From Actinoalloteichus hymeniacidonis (lineage in GTDB: Bacteria; Actinomycetota; Actinomycetes; Mycobacteriales; Pseudonocardiaceae): a stretch of DNA of 64,000 nucleotides. The notes beneath the pieces were generated by a model, which saw nothing but the letters and a program-made list of their open reading frames with translations, made no database searches and had not been told where the DNA came from. Positions 8,545 through 18,292 of this stretch are shown here, piece by piece. The stretch's first letter is position 1; each line of letters starts with the position of its first letter. The position numbers and the translations under genes are program-made. The stretch is taken from NCBI RefSeq assembly GCF_014203365.1, contig NZ_JACHIS010000001.1, positions 1,922,001 to 1,986,000 of the forward strand, given 5' to 3'.

Positions 8545-8937
8545 GTGAGCATCGACAACGAGCGCGTCGTCCGGGACTTCCTCGGCGCGATGGGCCCGAC
8601 GCCCGCCGATATCGGGGCCGCGGTGGACCGGTTCCTCACCGAGGACTGCGTCTGGGAGAACCCCGGTTCCCCGGTCTGCCGAGGCCGGGAGCAGATCATG
8701 GCGCTGATGCCACCCGCGTTCGCGCAGTTGGTGGTCCGCTTCCGAAGCGTGGCGGTCACCGGCGACACCGTGCTGGTCGAACGGGTCGAGGACATGCTGC
8801 GGACAGACGGCACACCGATCGCGGCGAATCTGAAGGTGGCGGCGGCCTTCGAGCTGCGCGACGGCCGGATCAGTGCCTGGCGGGACTACTTCGACATCAC
8901 CCGCCTCATCTCCGAATCGGAGGACACGGCCGGCTGA
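8545..8937 (+). CDS. SnoaL/limonene-1,2-epoxide-hydrolase-like protein
   Basis: Protein of 130 aa with the cone-shaped alpha+beta barrel typical of NTF2-like enzymes. The segment CVWENPG aligns with the Tyr-x-Asn of limonene epoxide hydrolase, VERVED with its Arg99-Asp101 pair, and WRDYFD with the strand that carries Asp132. The Tyr is Trp here and the Asp of the Arg-x-Asp pair appears as Glu-Asp, so catalysis may be epoxide opening, a cyclisation or an isomerisation. It is translated from a GTG four bases after the monooxygenase gene, which suggests that it acts on the product of that enzyme. Family assignment is firm, reaction is not. Confidence 0.8.
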   Translation: MSIDNERVVRDFLGAMGPTPADIGAAVDRFLTEDCVWENPGSPVCRGREQIMALMPPAFAQLVVRFRSVAVTGDTVLVERVEDMLRTDGTPIAANLKVAAAFELRDGRISAWRDYFDITRLISESEDTAG

Positions 8938-9142
8938 TTCGTGGGGGATCGTCGACGATCCGCCTGCCCGGACGGCGCATCCGCCGCATCGGCTGCGTTC
9001 GCGTCGACGATCACCCCACGGCCACCCGGCGCCCGCCGACGAATCGGGCGATCGCCACCGAATCGCCTGTCTGCTGTGTCCGCAACTCACGCGCGCGATC
9101 GGGCCGACCCGGCCGCGCTTCAGCGCCCCGGGAGGGCACCTC

Positions 9143-10336
9143 ATGACCCATCTGCGAACAGATCCGGTGAATCTGCGTTCGGAGCTGCTGGACCGTGTCC
9201 ACGCGATCGGTCCGGTACTGGCGGCCGGCGTCGCCGAGGGCGACCGGGAACGCCGACTCCCCCAGGCCACCCTGCAGGCGATCGAGGAATCCCAGGTCGG
9301 CATGCTCTGGACCGCCCGGTCCTACGGCGGGCTGGAGACCGACGTGCGGACCCTGAGCGAGGTCACCAAGGCCCTGTCGCACTACTGTCCGTCCACCTCG
9401 TGGGTGGTCAACAACATCAACGGCTCCAACCTGATGGCCTCGCGGTTCGGACAGCAGGCCCGCGACGAGGTGTTCGGCGCCGACCCCGGTGCCAAACTGG
9501 CCTCGATCTTCGTGGCCGCAGGCGATGCGGTGCGCACCGACGGCGGTTGCCTGCTGTCGGGGCGGTGGCCGTACGCCTCGGGCATCCTGCACGACGACTG
9601 GGCGGTGTTGAGCGCCAAGGAGATCGACGCCGATGGCGAGCTGATCCGACCGGTATCGGTGCTGGTGCCCGTCGCCGACCTCACCGTCGACGACACCTGG
9701 GCCACCGTCGGGATGCGCGCCACCGGCAGTCACACCGCCGTGGCCACCGAGGTGTTCGTTCCGGACCATCGGATCATCCCGGTGGACCGGCAGCTCGGAC
9801 GGCAGAACGCCGAGGACGTCTCGCTGACTCCGTTGTTCCGCACGCCTGCGGTGGCCGCGATGGCCGTCATCTGCGCCTCGGTGGTGGTCGGCATCGGGCA
9901 GGCCGCCCTCGACCTCGTCGTGGACCGGGCCCCCTCCAGGGGGATCGCGCCGAGTCTGTACGCCAACCAGACCAGCTCGCCGACCTTCGTGTCCGGGCTC
10001 GGTGGGACCGCGCTGACCCTCGACTCCGCCCAGCTGCACGTCAGCCGGGCCGCCGACGTGATCGACGCGGCCGCCGAGGCCGCCGTCGCCCTGCCGGAGA
10101 CGGAACTCCGGCGCATCCGAGGCGACGTCGGCCACGCGGTGAACCTGGTGACCATCGCACTCAACGAGCTGTTGTGGGCGCATGGCGCGGCGTCCTTCGC
10201 GGAGTCCAATCCCCTGCAGCAGTACTGGCGTGACGCCAATACCGCGGCGCGGCACGCCATGCTCAACGTGCATATCGGTCGCGAGCTCTACGGCGGCGCG
10301 TTCTTCGGACTGGATCTGATCGTCCGAGGTCTCTGA
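9143..10336 (+). CDS. acyl-CoA-dehydrogenase-fold flavin-dependent monooxygenase (HsaA/XiaF-like)
   Basis: Protein of 397 aa with the acyl-CoA dehydrogenase fold, closest in pattern to the oxygenase component of two-component flavin hydroxylases (HsaA, and the xiamycin enzyme XiaF by recollection of family). Features seen are the N-terminal helical part with MLWTARSYGGLE, the central beta domain with LSGRWPYASGI and GMRATGSHTAV, and the C-terminal helices ending in GRELYGGAFFGLDLI. These proteins oxygenate aromatic rings or indoles with reduced FMN or FAD from a separate reductase. No reductase gene is visible here. The ATG at 9143 follows GGGAGGG. The 205 bases before it hold no recognisable gene. 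Substrate is inferred from neighbours only. Confidence 0.85.
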   Translation: MTHLRTDPVNLRSELLDRVHAIGPVLAAGVAEGDRERRLPQATLQAIEESQVGMLWTARSYGGLETDVRTLSEVTKALSHYCPSTSWVVNNINGSNLMASRFGQQARDEVFGADPGAKLASIFVAAGDAVRTDGGCLLSGRWPYASGILHDDWAVLSAKEIDADGELIRPVSVLVPVADLTVDDTWATVGMRATGSHTAVATEVFVPDHRIIPVDRQLGRQNAEDVSLTPLFRTPAVAAMAVICASVVVGIGQAALDLVVDRAPSRGIAPSLYANQTSSPTFVSGLGGTALTLDSAQLHVSRAADVIDAAAEAAVALPETELRRIRGDVGHAVNLVTIALNELLWAHGAASFAESNPLQQYWRDANTAARHAMLNVHIGRELYGGAFFGLDLIVRGL

Positions 10337-10449
10337 TCGAGGCGGCTGTGGCAGGCCGGTATCGATCGCCTGCCTGCCGCAGCCACCAGGAATGCCCTGT
10401 TCCGCCCTGTCTCCGCTTCCCCCCGTCGACCCCGCTGAGGACGTGTGCC

Positions 10450-11199
10450 GTGGACCTGGATTGGCTTCCCCCACCGTTGTTCCCGATGTCGGAGATCGCG
10501 CCCGTGACGGTCGGTCCGGCCGACGTGCCGGACTGGCTGTTCTGGTCCGTCGCGGGCCCCACCGTGCTCGGTTGGCTCATCACCTACCTACTGGCCATCC
10601 GACAGACCGTGTTGGACGGGCGGGTCGCGATCCCCGCCTACCTGGTGGCGATCAACGTCGCCTGGGAGTTCAGCCTCACGTTCCTGCTGGAACAGACCAG
10701 CACGCAGCGCGGGATCAACCTCGTGTGGCTGGTCTTCAACCTCGTCCTGCTGAGTCTGGTCTTCCGCTACGGGCGCAACGACTATCCGACGCTGACTCAG
10801 AAGGCGTTCGCCTGGTCGCTGGTCGGCGTCTTCGTCTGGGCCGCCTTACTGATCATGGCGGGCGCCAACGAGTTCCACGACCGGGACGGCATGTACATCG
10901 GGATGATCCTCAACGTCCCGTTGAGCGCCGCCTTCATCTTCATGCTCCGGCGGCGCGGCAGTTCGATCGGGCAGTCGATGTACCTGGCCGTGGCGAAGCT
11001 GGGCGGCTCCTTCTTCGCGGGCCTGACCGGTTTCATCCTGTACCCGTCACGGCTGCTGTTCTTCGTGATCGTGCCGACCATGGTCGCCCTGGACATCCTC
11101 TACGTGGTGTTGCTGCACCGGAGGATGCGGGCGGAGGGGCGTTCGCCGTGGGCTTGGCGAACACGCCCCCATGCCGTGGAGGAACCCGCGACGCGATGA
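10450..11199 (+). CDS. Pyr4/PaxB-type membrane terpene cyclase
   Basis: Integral membrane protein of 249 aa with about seven hydrophobic segments and no large soluble domain, the size of fungal Pyr4 (about 240 aa). The two acidic residues essential in Pyr4 have counterparts: Glu73 in NVAWEF on an early helix and Asp215 in MVALDILYVVL on the last helix. Family members protonate a terminal epoxide on a prenylated aromatic and drive polyene cyclisation; bacterial relatives act in xiamycin and drimentine pathways. The GTG at 10450 has GAGGA upstream; an ATG at 10486 lacks a ribosome site. With the FAD epoxidase-like gene at 1-2.4 kb it would complete epoxidation and cyclisation. Convergent with the LuxR gene. 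Confidence 0.85.
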   Translation: MDLDWLPPPLFPMSEIAPVTVGPADVPDWLFWSVAGPTVLGWLITYLLAIRQTVLDGRVAIPAYLVAINVAWEFSLTFLLEQTSTQRGINLVWLVFNLVLLSLVFRYGRNDYPTLTQKAFAWSLVGVFVWAALLIMAGANEFHDRDGMYIGMILNVPLSAAFIFMLRRRGSSIGQSMYLAVAKLGGSFFAGLTGFILYPSRLLFFVIVPTMVALDILYVVLLHRRMRAEGRSPWAWRTRPHAVEEPATR

Positions 11200-11220
11200 C
11201 CCGGGTCGACCGGGGCTGCG

Positions 11221-11850
11221 CTAGATGACGCCCTTACGCAGGGCGTAGGCCACCGCGTGCGGCCGATTGTGCAGCCCCAGTCGACTGGTCACCGTGGAGA
11301 TGACCCGCTTGACCAGCCGTTCCGAGTAACCGAGTTTGACGGCGATCTCCGCCGTGTCCAGGCCGTCCGACATCAGCCGGAGGACCTCGATCTCCCTGGC
11401 GTTGAGGCCGGAGGCGTGCAGACCGTGCGGCAGCAGCACCTCGTGTTGCAGTCGCTTGACCTGCTTGAGTAGTTCGCCGAGCATCGCCGAGGGCAGCATC
11501 CCGCCCCCGGCGGCGGCCGTCAGCACCGCTTCCTCGATCTGCGGCCCGGTGATGGTCTGTCGGGGAAGCACCGCGACGACGTTGGACTCCACGACGGTGA
11601 ACACGTCGGCGCTGCCGATCTCTCCGGTGACGAGCACCACCGGCGCGGACAGGATCGCCTTCATCCGGCGGAGGCGTCCCAGTGCCTCGACGTTGACTCG
11701 GTCGGCGACGAACACGATCACGTCGAGGCCTGCCCGCTGCTGCTGCTCGACGGCGACCACCTCGATCCTGGGCTGTGCATCGAGGTGGCCGACGATCGCC
11801 ATCCGGGAGAGCGGATCGGAGGCCAGCACGAGCACTCTTACGGAGCTCAC
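11221..11850 (-). CDS. LuxR/NarL-type regulator with degenerate receiver domain
   Basis: Regulator of 209 aa. The C-terminal LuxR helix-turn-helix is clear ([16 protein letters not shown], then [17 protein letters not shown]). The N-terminal part keeps the receiver outline, but the acidic pair is ASD and the strand that should end in the phospho-acceptor Asp reads LDVIVFVAD with a hydrophobic residue at that position. It therefore probably works without phosphorylation, as known for atypical actinomycete pathway regulators. It starts with GTG inside the ispG stop (GTGA overlap), so it is translated from the ispH-dxs-ispG message. It probably controls the terpenoid genes, including its own operon. 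Confidence 0.88.
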   Translation of the reverse strand: MSSVRVLVLASDPLSRMAIVGHLDAQPRIEVVAVEQQQRAGLDVIVFVADRVNVEALGRLRRMKAILSAPVVLVTGEIGSADVFTVVESNVVAVLPRQTITGPQIEEAVLTAAAGGGMLPSAMLGELLKQVKRLQHEVLLPHGLHASGLNAREIEVLRLMSDGLDTAEIAVKLGYSERLVKRVISTVTSRLGLHNRPHAVAYALRKGVI

Positions 11851-13037
11851 AACGGCTGCCCCCCAACGACGCTGACCACCGGGCCCGTGCCACCGGCGAT
11901 CGCCTCGGCGTCCTCGCCTGCGGCCTCGGTCTCCTCGGCGATGCGCATGGCTTCGTCGATGAGGGTTTCCACGATCTGGTGTTCGGGGACGGTCTTGATG
12001 ACCTTGCCCTTGACGAAGATCTGGCCCTTGCCGTTACCCGAGGCCACTCCGAGGTCGGCTTCGCGTGCCTCGCCGGGTCCGTTGACCACGCAGCCCATCA
12101 CCGCGACACGCAGCGGGACCTCCATGCCCTCCAACCCCGCGGTGACCTCCTCGGCCAAGGTGTACACATCGACCTGGGCGCGGCCGCAGGACGGACACGA
12201 CACGATCTCGAGTTTCCTCGGTCGCAGGTTGAGGGATTGCAGGATCTGGGTGCCGACCTTGATCTCCTCCACCGGCGGCGCCGACAGCGACACCCGGATG
12301 GTGTCCCCGATGCCCTGCCGCAACAACGCCCCGAACGCGACGGCGGATTTGATCGTGCCCTGGAACGCCGGACCCGCCTCGGTGACCCCCAGATGCAACG
12401 GATAGTCACAGGCCTCCGACAGCAACTCGTAAGCGCGGACCATCACGACCGGATCGTTGTGCTTCACCGAGATCTTGATGTCGTGGAAGTCGTGCTCCGC
12501 GAACAGCGACGCCTCCCACAACGCCGACTCGACCAGGGCCTCTGGGGTGGCCTTGCCGTGCTTGGCCAACAGACGCGGATCCAGGGATCCGGCATTCACC
12601 CCGATCCGGATCGGAGTCTTATGGTCGCGGGCGGCGTGGGCGATCTCTTTGACCTTGTCATCGAACTTCTTGATATTGCCCGGATTCACCCGCACCGCCG
12701 CACACCCCGCCTCGATCGCGGCGAACACATACTTCGGCTGGAAATGAATATCGGCGATCACCGGAATCTGCGACTTCGCCGCAATCGTGGCCAACGCATC
12801 CGCATCATCCTGCGTCGGACACGCCACCCGCACGATGTCACACCCCGACGCCGTCAACTCCGCAATCTGCTGCAACGTCGCATTCACATCAGCAGTCACC
12901 GTCGTCGTCATCGACTGCACCGAGACGGGGTGCTGACTGCCGACGCCGACGGAACCGACCTGGAGTTGGCGGGTCTGCCGCCGAGGGGCGAGCACGGGTG
13001 GTGGCAGCGTGGGCATTCCCAATGCGACGGAGGTCAC
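11847..13037 (-). CDS. ispG: 4-hydroxy-3-methylbut-2-en-1-yl diphosphate synthase
   Basis: MEP-pathway enzyme (GcpE), 396 aa, that reduces methylerythritol cyclodiphosphate to HMBPP with a 4Fe-4S cluster. The N-terminal TIM-barrel starts [20 protein letters not shown], and the C-terminal half has the cluster Cys in SCPSCGR and the [11 protein letters not shown] segment. The GTG start at 13037 overlaps the dxs stop as GTGA and fits coupled translation; an internal ATG at about 13016 is possible. Because such enzymes normally have a housekeeping copy elsewhere, this clustered copy is probably a second set for secondary metabolism, but the window cannot show whether another copy exists. Confidence 0.96.
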   Translation of the reverse strand: MTSVALGMPTLPPPVLAPRRQTRQLQVGSVGVGSQHPVSVQSMTTTVTADVNATLQQIAELTASGCDIVRVACPTQDDADALATIAAKSQIPVIADIHFQPKYVFAAIEAGCAAVRVNPGNIKKFDDKVKEIAHAARDHKTPIRIGVNAGSLDPRLLAKHGKATPEALVESALWEASLFAEHDFHDIKISVKHNDPVVMVRAYELLSEACDYPLHLGVTEAGPAFQGTIKSAVAFGALLRQGIGDTIRVSLSAPPVEEIKVGTQILQSLNLRPRKLEIVSCPSCGRAQVDVYTLAEEVTAGLEGMEVPLRVAVMGCVVNGPGEAREADLGVASGNGKGQIFVKGKVIKTVPEHQIVETLIDEAMRIAEETEAAGEDAEAIAGGTGPVVSVVGGQPL

Positions 13038-14842
13038 CGCAGTATCCCTTCGAACGGAGTGGTCTGGCCTTCGGTGGAGGCTTCGAGCAGCGCTCTCGCC
13101 GTTGCGGCGATGGACTCGGCGGTGAGGCCGTGCTCGGCGAGGATGGCGCCGCGGCTTCCGTGATCGAGGAACTCGCGCGGCAGTCCGAGATTGCGCACCG
13201 GGGCGGACACCCGCGCATCCGAACAGGCCTGGGCGACTGCGGAACCGAAGCCGCCGACCCGCATCCCGTCCTCGACGGTGAGTACCACCCGATGCCGGGA
13301 GGCCAGGTGGACGAGCGTGGGATTCACCGGCAGCAGCCACCGGGGATCGACCACGGTCACCCCGATGCCGTCCTCGGCGATCGACTCCGCAGCATGTTTC
13401 GCCGGACCGGCCAGCACCCCGGTACACACCAGCAGCACGTCCAGCGGCAGCGACCGGCTCCGGTGCAGGATGTCGAGTCCGTCCATCGTGCCGACGGCAG
13501 CGATCTCGTCCCCTGCGGCGGCCTTCGGGAATCGCAGCGCGGTCGGGCCGTCGGTGATCGCCACCGCCTCGCTCAGTTGTCTCGCGAGCTGCACGGAGTC
13601 GCGCGGTGCCGCGACGCGCATCCCGGGCACCGCACTGAGCAGCGCGAGATCCCACATGCCGTGGTGGCTGGCGCCGTCCGGTCCGGTGACGCCCGCCCGG
13701 TCCAGGACGATGGTGACCGGCAGCCGGTGCAGGGCGATGTCCATCAACACCTGGTCGATGGCGCGGTTGAGGAAGGTCGCGTACAGGCAGACCACCGGAT
13801 GCAGGCCGCCCATGGCCAAGCCCGCCGCGCTGGTCATCGCGTGTTGCTCGGCGATTCCCACGTCCACGATGCGATCGGGGAAGCGTTGCGCGAACGCGTG
13901 CAACCCGACGGGACGCAGCATCGCGGCGGTCAGCGCCACCACCTCGGGATGCGTCGCGCCGATCGCGGCCATCTCCTGGCCGAAGACCGCAGTCCAGGTC
14001 GGCGCGGATTTCCGGCTCGACCGGCCGGTCTCCGGGTCGATGACGCCGATTCCGTGCATGTGGTCGGCCACATCCTGCTCGGCGTGGGAGTAGCCCCGGC
14101 CCTTCTCGGTGACACAGTGGACGACCACGGGCCTGCACAGCCGCACGGCCTGCCGACACGCCTCCTCTACGGCGGCGGTGTCGTGGCCGTCCACCGGACC
14201 GAGATAGGCCAGGCCGACGTCCTCGAACAGGTTTCGTCCGGTCGATCCCGGTCGCCGCAGTTCGGCGAGGTGATCGGCGAGGCCGCCCACCGTGGGCTCA
14301 TAGGAGCGACCGTTGTCGTTGAGCACGATCACCACGGGATGCTCGCCGCGACCGAGGTTGTTCATCGCCTCCCAGGCCAGACCGCCGGTCAGCGCACCGT
14401 CACCGATGACGGCGACCACCCGGCTGTCCTCGCCGCGCAACCGGACCGCCCTGGCCAGGCCGTCGGCATAGGACAGCGCGGTCGAGGCATGCGAGTTCTC
14501 GACGTGGTCGTGCGGCGACTCGGCCTGGTTCGGATAGCCGGACAACCCGCCCGCCGTGCGCAGCGAGTCGAAGTCGTCGTGCCGCCCGGTGAGGATCTTG
14601 TGCACGTAGGACTGATGGCCGGTGTCGAAGACGATGCGGTCGGTCGGCGAGTCGAACACCCGGTGCAGCGCGATGGTCAACTCGACCACGCCCAGATTCG
14701 GACCGAGATGCCCACCTGCCCGGCAGACCTTGTCGATGAGGAACTCTCTGATCTCGGTCGCCAGCGTGCCAAGCCGCTCCGGTGGGAGCTCTTTGAGGCG
14801 CTGCGGGCTGGTGATATGGCTGAGCAATGTGGTGGTTGTCAT
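13034..14842 (-). CDS. dxs: 1-deoxy-D-xylulose-5-phosphate synthase
   Basis: First and flux-controlling enzyme of the MEP pathway, 602 aa; a thiamine-diphosphate transketolase-type enzyme joining pyruvate and glyceraldehyde 3-phosphate. Visible are [18 protein letters not shown] near residue 43, the ThDP motif [16 protein letters not shown], and the pyrimidine-domain stretches ending in [15 protein letters not shown] and the transketolase C domain. Slightly shorter than the usual 620-640 aa but without a missing core motif. It is followed by ispG with a 4-base overlap and preceded by ispH 162 bases upstream on the same strand. Its presence beside prenyl synthases suggests dedicated IPP/DMAPP supply for the terpenoid cluster. 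Confidence 0.97.
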   Translation of the reverse strand: MTTTTLLSHITSPQRLKELPPERLGTLATEIREFLIDKVCRAGGHLGPNLGVVELTIALHRVFDSPTDRIVFDTGHQSYVHKILTGRHDDFDSLRTAGGLSGYPNQAESPHDHVENSHASTALSYADGLARAVRLRGEDSRVVAVIGDGALTGGLAWEAMNNLGRGEHPVVIVLNDNGRSYEPTVGGLADHLAELRRPGSTGRNLFEDVGLAYLGPVDGHDTAAVEEACRQAVRLCRPVVVHCVTEKGRGYSHAEQDVADHMHGIGVIDPETGRSSRKSAPTWTAVFGQEMAAIGATHPEVVALTAAMLRPVGLHAFAQRFPDRIVDVGIAEQHAMTSAAGLAMGGLHPVVCLYATFLNRAIDQVLMDIALHRLPVTIVLDRAGVTGPDGASHHGMWDLALLSAVPGMRVAAPRDSVQLARQLSEAVAITDGPTALRFPKAAAGDEIAAVGTMDGLDILHRSRSLPLDVLLVCTGVLAGPAKHAAESIAEDGIGVTVVDPRWLLPVNPTLVHLASRHRVVLTVEDGMRVGGFGSAVAQACSDARVSAPVRNLGLPREFLDHGSRGAILAEHGLTAESIAATARALLEASTEGQTTPFEGILR

Positions 14843-15004
14843 GTCTCACGCCGTTCAGATGTAGGGTGCCGCGCGCCGACTACTTCTGCCTGTCCGACTG
14901 CTGTCGACCACGGATCTCTCGCGGTCCGATGACATGTCGAGTCCGGGATGGGGCCCGACCGAGACGGTGGGACGTGGTGCGGGTGGGCGGATTCCGCCGT
15001 CGGG

Positions 15005-15991
15005 CTACTGCGCGCGATCCGGCAGATCCCGAACTGCGGCGGGAAGCTCGAAGTGGGTGGTCTCCCGGCTGATCTCGCGTTCCTCCACCGATACCGGTCC
15101 CAGTTCCCGCAGCGCACCCACCACCTCGTCGACCAACGCGGGGGGAGCCGAGGCGCCTGCGGTTAACCCGATCGTCGTCACGCCGTCCAACCATTCGGGC
15201 TGGATGTCCTTCGACGAGTCGATGAGGTAGGCGGGTGTGCCCTGCCTGCGCGACAACTCGACCAGACGCACCGAGTTCGAGGAGTTCGTGGAGCCGACGA
15301 CCAGCACCAGCTCCGACTCGTCGACGATCGCGCCGAGGGCGTGCTGGCGGTTGGTGGTGGCGTAGCAGATGTCCTCGGAGGACGGCTCGTGCAACAACGG
15401 GAACCGCTGCCGAAGCGCGCCGATGAACTCGGCCGTGTCGTCGACGGCCAGCGTGGTCTGCGTCAGGTAGGAGGCCCGCTCGGGGTCGGGGATCTCGAGG
15501 TTCTGCACGTCCTCCAGCGTCTCGACCAGCACGATGGACTCGGGTGCCTCGCCGAGGGTTCCCTCGACCTCCTCGTGACCGCCGTGCCCGATGAGCACCA
15601 CCGTGTCGCCCCGGGCGGCGAAGCGACGGGCCTTGGCATGCACCTTGGTGACCAACGGGCAGGTGCCGTCGATGACATCGAGTTGTCGACGGGCGGCATC
15701 CTCGCGAACCGCGGGGGAGACGCCGTGCGCGGAGAACACCACCGTCGAGCCGTTCGGCACCTCGTCGAGTTCCTCGACGAAGATCACGCCACGTCGGGTG
15801 AAGTCCTCCACGACCGAGATGTTGTGCACGATCTGCTTGCGGACGTAGATCGGTCCGGGGTGCGAGCGCAGGGCGCGTTCGACGATCTCGATGGCTCGCT
15901 CGACTCCTGCGCAGAAGGATCGGGGACCGGCCAACAGGATGCGACGTGTGCCTGCGGCCTTCGTCTGCTCGTCTGTACTCGTGTCACCCAT
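15005..15991 (-). CDS. ispH: 4-hydroxy-3-methylbut-2-enyl diphosphate reductase
   Basis: Last MEP-pathway enzyme (LytB), 328 aa, reducing HMBPP to IPP and DMAPP through a 4Fe-4S cluster. The three cluster Cys are in [21 protein letters not shown] and [11 protein letters not shown], with the conserved STNSSNS diphosphate-binding run and the TAGASAP motif after it. The ATG at 15991 is chosen; a TTG at 16012 would add seven residues. It heads the leftward ispH-dxs-ispG-luxR set, so dxs, ispG and ispH, but not the middle MEP genes, are clustered here, a pattern seen in other terpenoid clusters. Confidence 0.97.
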   Translation of the reverse strand: MGDTSTDEQTKAAGTRRILLAGPRSFCAGVERAIEIVERALRSHPGPIYVRKQIVHNISVVEDFTRRGVIFVEELDEVPNGSTVVFSAHGVSPAVREDAARRQLDVIDGTCPLVTKVHAKARRFAARGDTVVLIGHGGHEEVEGTLGEAPESIVLVETLEDVQNLEIPDPERASYLTQTTLAVDDTAEFIGALRQRFPLLHEPSSEDICYATTNRQHALGAIVDESELVLVVGSTNSSNSVRLVELSRRQGTPAYLIDSSKDIQPEWLDGVTTIGLTAGASAPPALVDEVVGALRELGPVSVEEREISRETTHFELPAAVRDLPDRAQ

Positions 15992-16071
15992 ATCCAGCAC
16001 CGTAAGGATCAATCGGCGCGGGGCTCAACGCATGGTTCCGATTTCCAGAACAGCCGTGCGATTCGGTGTGG

Positions 16072-16093
16072 ATCTCGCTAGAGTGCGCGAGAT
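16072..16093. promoter_or_regulatory. inverted repeat between ispH and the sensor kinase gene
   Basis: ATCTCGC, eight bases, then GCGAGAT: perfect 7-bp arms, 81 bases upstream of the ispH start and about 165 bases before the divergent kinase gene. It may be an operator for the MEP operon. A second, weaker repeat, AGGAC-N6-GTCCT, lies at 16233-16248 against the kinase start. No regulator is assigned to either. Confidence 0.4.
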
Positions 16094-16255
16094 ATGGGCG
16101 GGAATGGTCACCCGCCGCGTCGCCGCCCCGCCGCTCCGCCGACGAGCGAACCGCGACGGCTGCGCTGTTCTCGCTTGGGTCCGAAGCGCGTATTCGGATC
16201 AGCCGGTCTAGTCCCAAGGAGTGACGATCGGAGGACTCGGCGGTCCTAGGGTCGA

Positions 16256-17449
16256 GTGGTGACAGAACAGCTCCGCCGAAGGCGCGAATGGATTGCGGAT
16301 GCCGGACTCATCGCGCTGACCCTGTTGGCGCCTGCGTTGCTACAGCCGAGCACCGACTCCACGGCGACCGCGTGGCTGTTACTGGCGTGTTTCGAGGCGG
16401 TGGCCTTGGCGGCCTTGGTGGTGCGACGTCGGATGCCGATCACCGCCTTCCTCGTGATCGTCGCAGCGCTGGTTGCGACGATCGTGGCAGGCGCGGCAGT
16501 GGGAGCGAGGTTGTCACCGCTGGCGTTCCTCTCGCTCGCGGTCGTCCTGTACAACCTGGGCAACCACGGTGCCCGCCCCGCCCGTAACGGAGTGGCGGCC
16601 CTGGTCGGCGGCCTGATGGTCGGGATAGGCCTGTGGATCAACTGGATGACGGTGAGCGCAGTCGATTTCCGAGGCGGTCCGGACGTGTTGGCAGTGCTGG
16701 CACCGATGCCGTTGGCCTGGGCACTCGGTTTCGGAGCCAGAAGCAGACGTGTGTTGCTCGTCGCGGCCGAACAGCGGGCGGCGGATGCGACCCGCGAGCA
16801 ACACCTGCGGGCCGAGCAGGCCGCCCAGCAGGAACGGGTCCGCATCGCACGCGAGATGCACGACCTGGTCGCGCATTCGCTCACCCTCCTGATCGTGCAC
16901 GCCGAGGCGCTGCGTTCTCGGAGCGCCGAGTTGCCGGATTGGGCCAGAACCCAGTCCGACGGGCTTGCCGTGGCCGGCAGGCAGATCAGCGGCGAACTGC
17001 ACGACCTGTTGCGTATGTTGCGTGATCCCGCCGACGCCGTCCCGCTGCGTCCGATGCCGGATCTCGGTGATCTACCGGCGCTGCTGGATGGCCACCGGGC
17101 CGAGGGCGGGACCGTCGAAGCGCGACTCCGGGGCGAGCTGGAGTCGTTGCCACGTCCGACGCAGCTGGCGGGCTACCGCATCGTGCAGGAATCGTTGACC
17201 AATGCCCGCCGCCATGCCCCGGGCGCCCCGGTGGTGCTGACGCTGGAGTCGGATGCCGCCGGAATGCTGATCGACGTGGTGAATCGTCCGGCGGTACGAG
17301 CAGGCACGCAAGGCGCGGGAGCCGGTCTCGGCCTGATCAGCATGCGCGAGCGGGTCGATGCGCTGGCGGGCGAGCTCGTGGTGGGTCCGACCTCCGACGG
17401 CGGATTCCGCATCACCGCCACCCTGCCCTCGGGAGTAGTCGGTGGCTGA
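16256..17449 (+). CDS. DesK/NarX-type sensor histidine kinase
   Basis: Membrane histidine kinase, 397 aa. The first 165 or so residues form about five transmembrane helices with no extracytoplasmic domain, so sensing is probably within the membrane. A short coiled segment rich in Gln, Glu and Arg leads to the HisKA_3 dimerisation helix with the phospho-His in REMHDLVAHSLT, then a HATPase domain with the N box around QESLTNARRHAP and the G box GAGLGLISMRERV. Start may be either of two adjacent GTG codons, 16256 or 16259; no strong ribosome site is visible. Its last bases overlap the response regulator gene by eight, marking a cognate pair. Signal unknown. Confidence 0.93.
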   Translation: MVTEQLRRRREWIADAGLIALTLLAPALLQPSTDSTATAWLLLACFEAVALAALVVRRRMPITAFLVIVAALVATIVAGAAVGARLSPLAFLSLAVVLYNLGNHGARPARNGVAALVGGLMVGIGLWINWMTVSAVDFRGGPDVLAVLAPMPLAWALGFGARSRRVLLVAAEQRAADATREQHLRAEQAAQQERVRIAREMHDLVAHSLTLLIVHAEALRSRSAELPDWARTQSDGLAVAGRQISGELHDLLRMLRDPADAVPLRPMPDLGDLPALLDGHRAEGGTVEARLRGELESLPRPTQLAGYRIVQESLTNARRHAPGAPVVLTLESDAAGMLIDVVNRPAVRAGTQGAGAGLGLISMRERVDALAGELVVGPTSDGGFRITATLPSGVVGG

Positions 17450-18107
17450 GCAGATCACGGTGGTCGTGGTGGACGACGAGCAGCTCGTCCGCATCGGCCT
17501 GACCACCATCCTGGACGCCCAAGCCGACCTCGTCGTCGCCGGTACCGCGGCCGACGGCGAAGCGGCCATCGACGTGTGCACCCAACTCAAACCCGACGTC
17601 CTGCTCTTGGATATTCGGATGCCCCGTCGAGATGGGCTGTGGGCGCTGACCGAACTGGGCAGGCGCGGGCTGGTCGGCCCCGGGAAGACCCGGGTGCTCA
17701 TGCTGACCACCTTCGACCTCGACGAGTACGTCGACGAGGCGCTGGCAGCCGGGGCGGCGGGTTTCCTACTCAAGAGCAGTTCCTACGAGGAACTGACCGC
17801 CGCTGTCCGAGCCGCCGCACTCGGCCACAGTGCGCTGAGTCCGGTCGTGACCCGCCGCATCATCGAGGGTCACCTCGCCGCCCGGCATCGACCGGACAAC
17901 GGTGAACTCGCTCGACTGGCCGGACTCACCGCCCGCGAGCGGCTCGTACTGCGGCTCGTCGGCGACGGGTTGAGCAACGCCGAGATCGCCGAGCGGCTCG
18001 TGGTCAGTCTCCACACGGTGAAGACCCATGTCAGTCGCATGCTCGCCAAGACCGGTTGCCAGAGCCGAGCCCAGGCGGCGGTGTTGGCCAGGAACACGCT
18101 GTCCTGA
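17442..18107 (+). CDS. NarL/LuxR-type response regulator
   Basis: Response regulator of 221 aa paired with the upstream kinase. The receiver has the acidic pair VVDDEQ, the phospho-acceptor Asp in VLLLDIRMP, the switch Thr in MLTTFDLDEY and the conserved Lys in FLLKSSS. The C-terminal LuxR helix-turn-helix reads LTARERLVLRLVGDGLSNAEIAE with recognition helix SLHTVKTHVSRM. All phosphorylation residues are present, unlike the LuxR protein at 11.2 kb. GTG start inside the kinase gene. A likely target is the serine hydrolase lipoprotein gene 185 bases downstream, though no binding site was recognised. Confidence 0.95.
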   Translation: MAEQITVVVVDDEQLVRIGLTTILDAQADLVVAGTAADGEAAIDVCTQLKPDVLLLDIRMPRRDGLWALTELGRRGLVGPGKTRVLMLTTFDLDEYVDEALAAGAAGFLLKSSSYEELTAAVRAAALGHSALSPVVTRRIIEGHLAARHRPDNGELARLAGLTARERLVLRLVGDGLSNAEIAERLVVSLHTVKTHVSRMLAKTGCQSRAQAAVLARNTLS

Positions 18108-18292
18108 CCGGTAGGAGGCTGACCGTCAGCCGGTCGACAGTGCGAGAGCGCGTCGACCGGTGTCATTCCTCGGAGTGACTCGGCGACGGTCCAAAGCCGT
18201 CGAAGGTGCGACGTTCTGGGCGGCCGATCCTGGCTGAATGAGTCTCATGCGGTGAGTTCGCCGTAGCAGGCTCTGATTCCCGGGAGAAACCC

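Noticed and set aside
11847-14159. Apparent fusion of ispG with a longer N-terminal part of 374 residues.
   Set aside because: The extra part is the dxs gene read in another frame and has no family features; the GTG at 13037 with a GTGA overlap is the natural ispG start.
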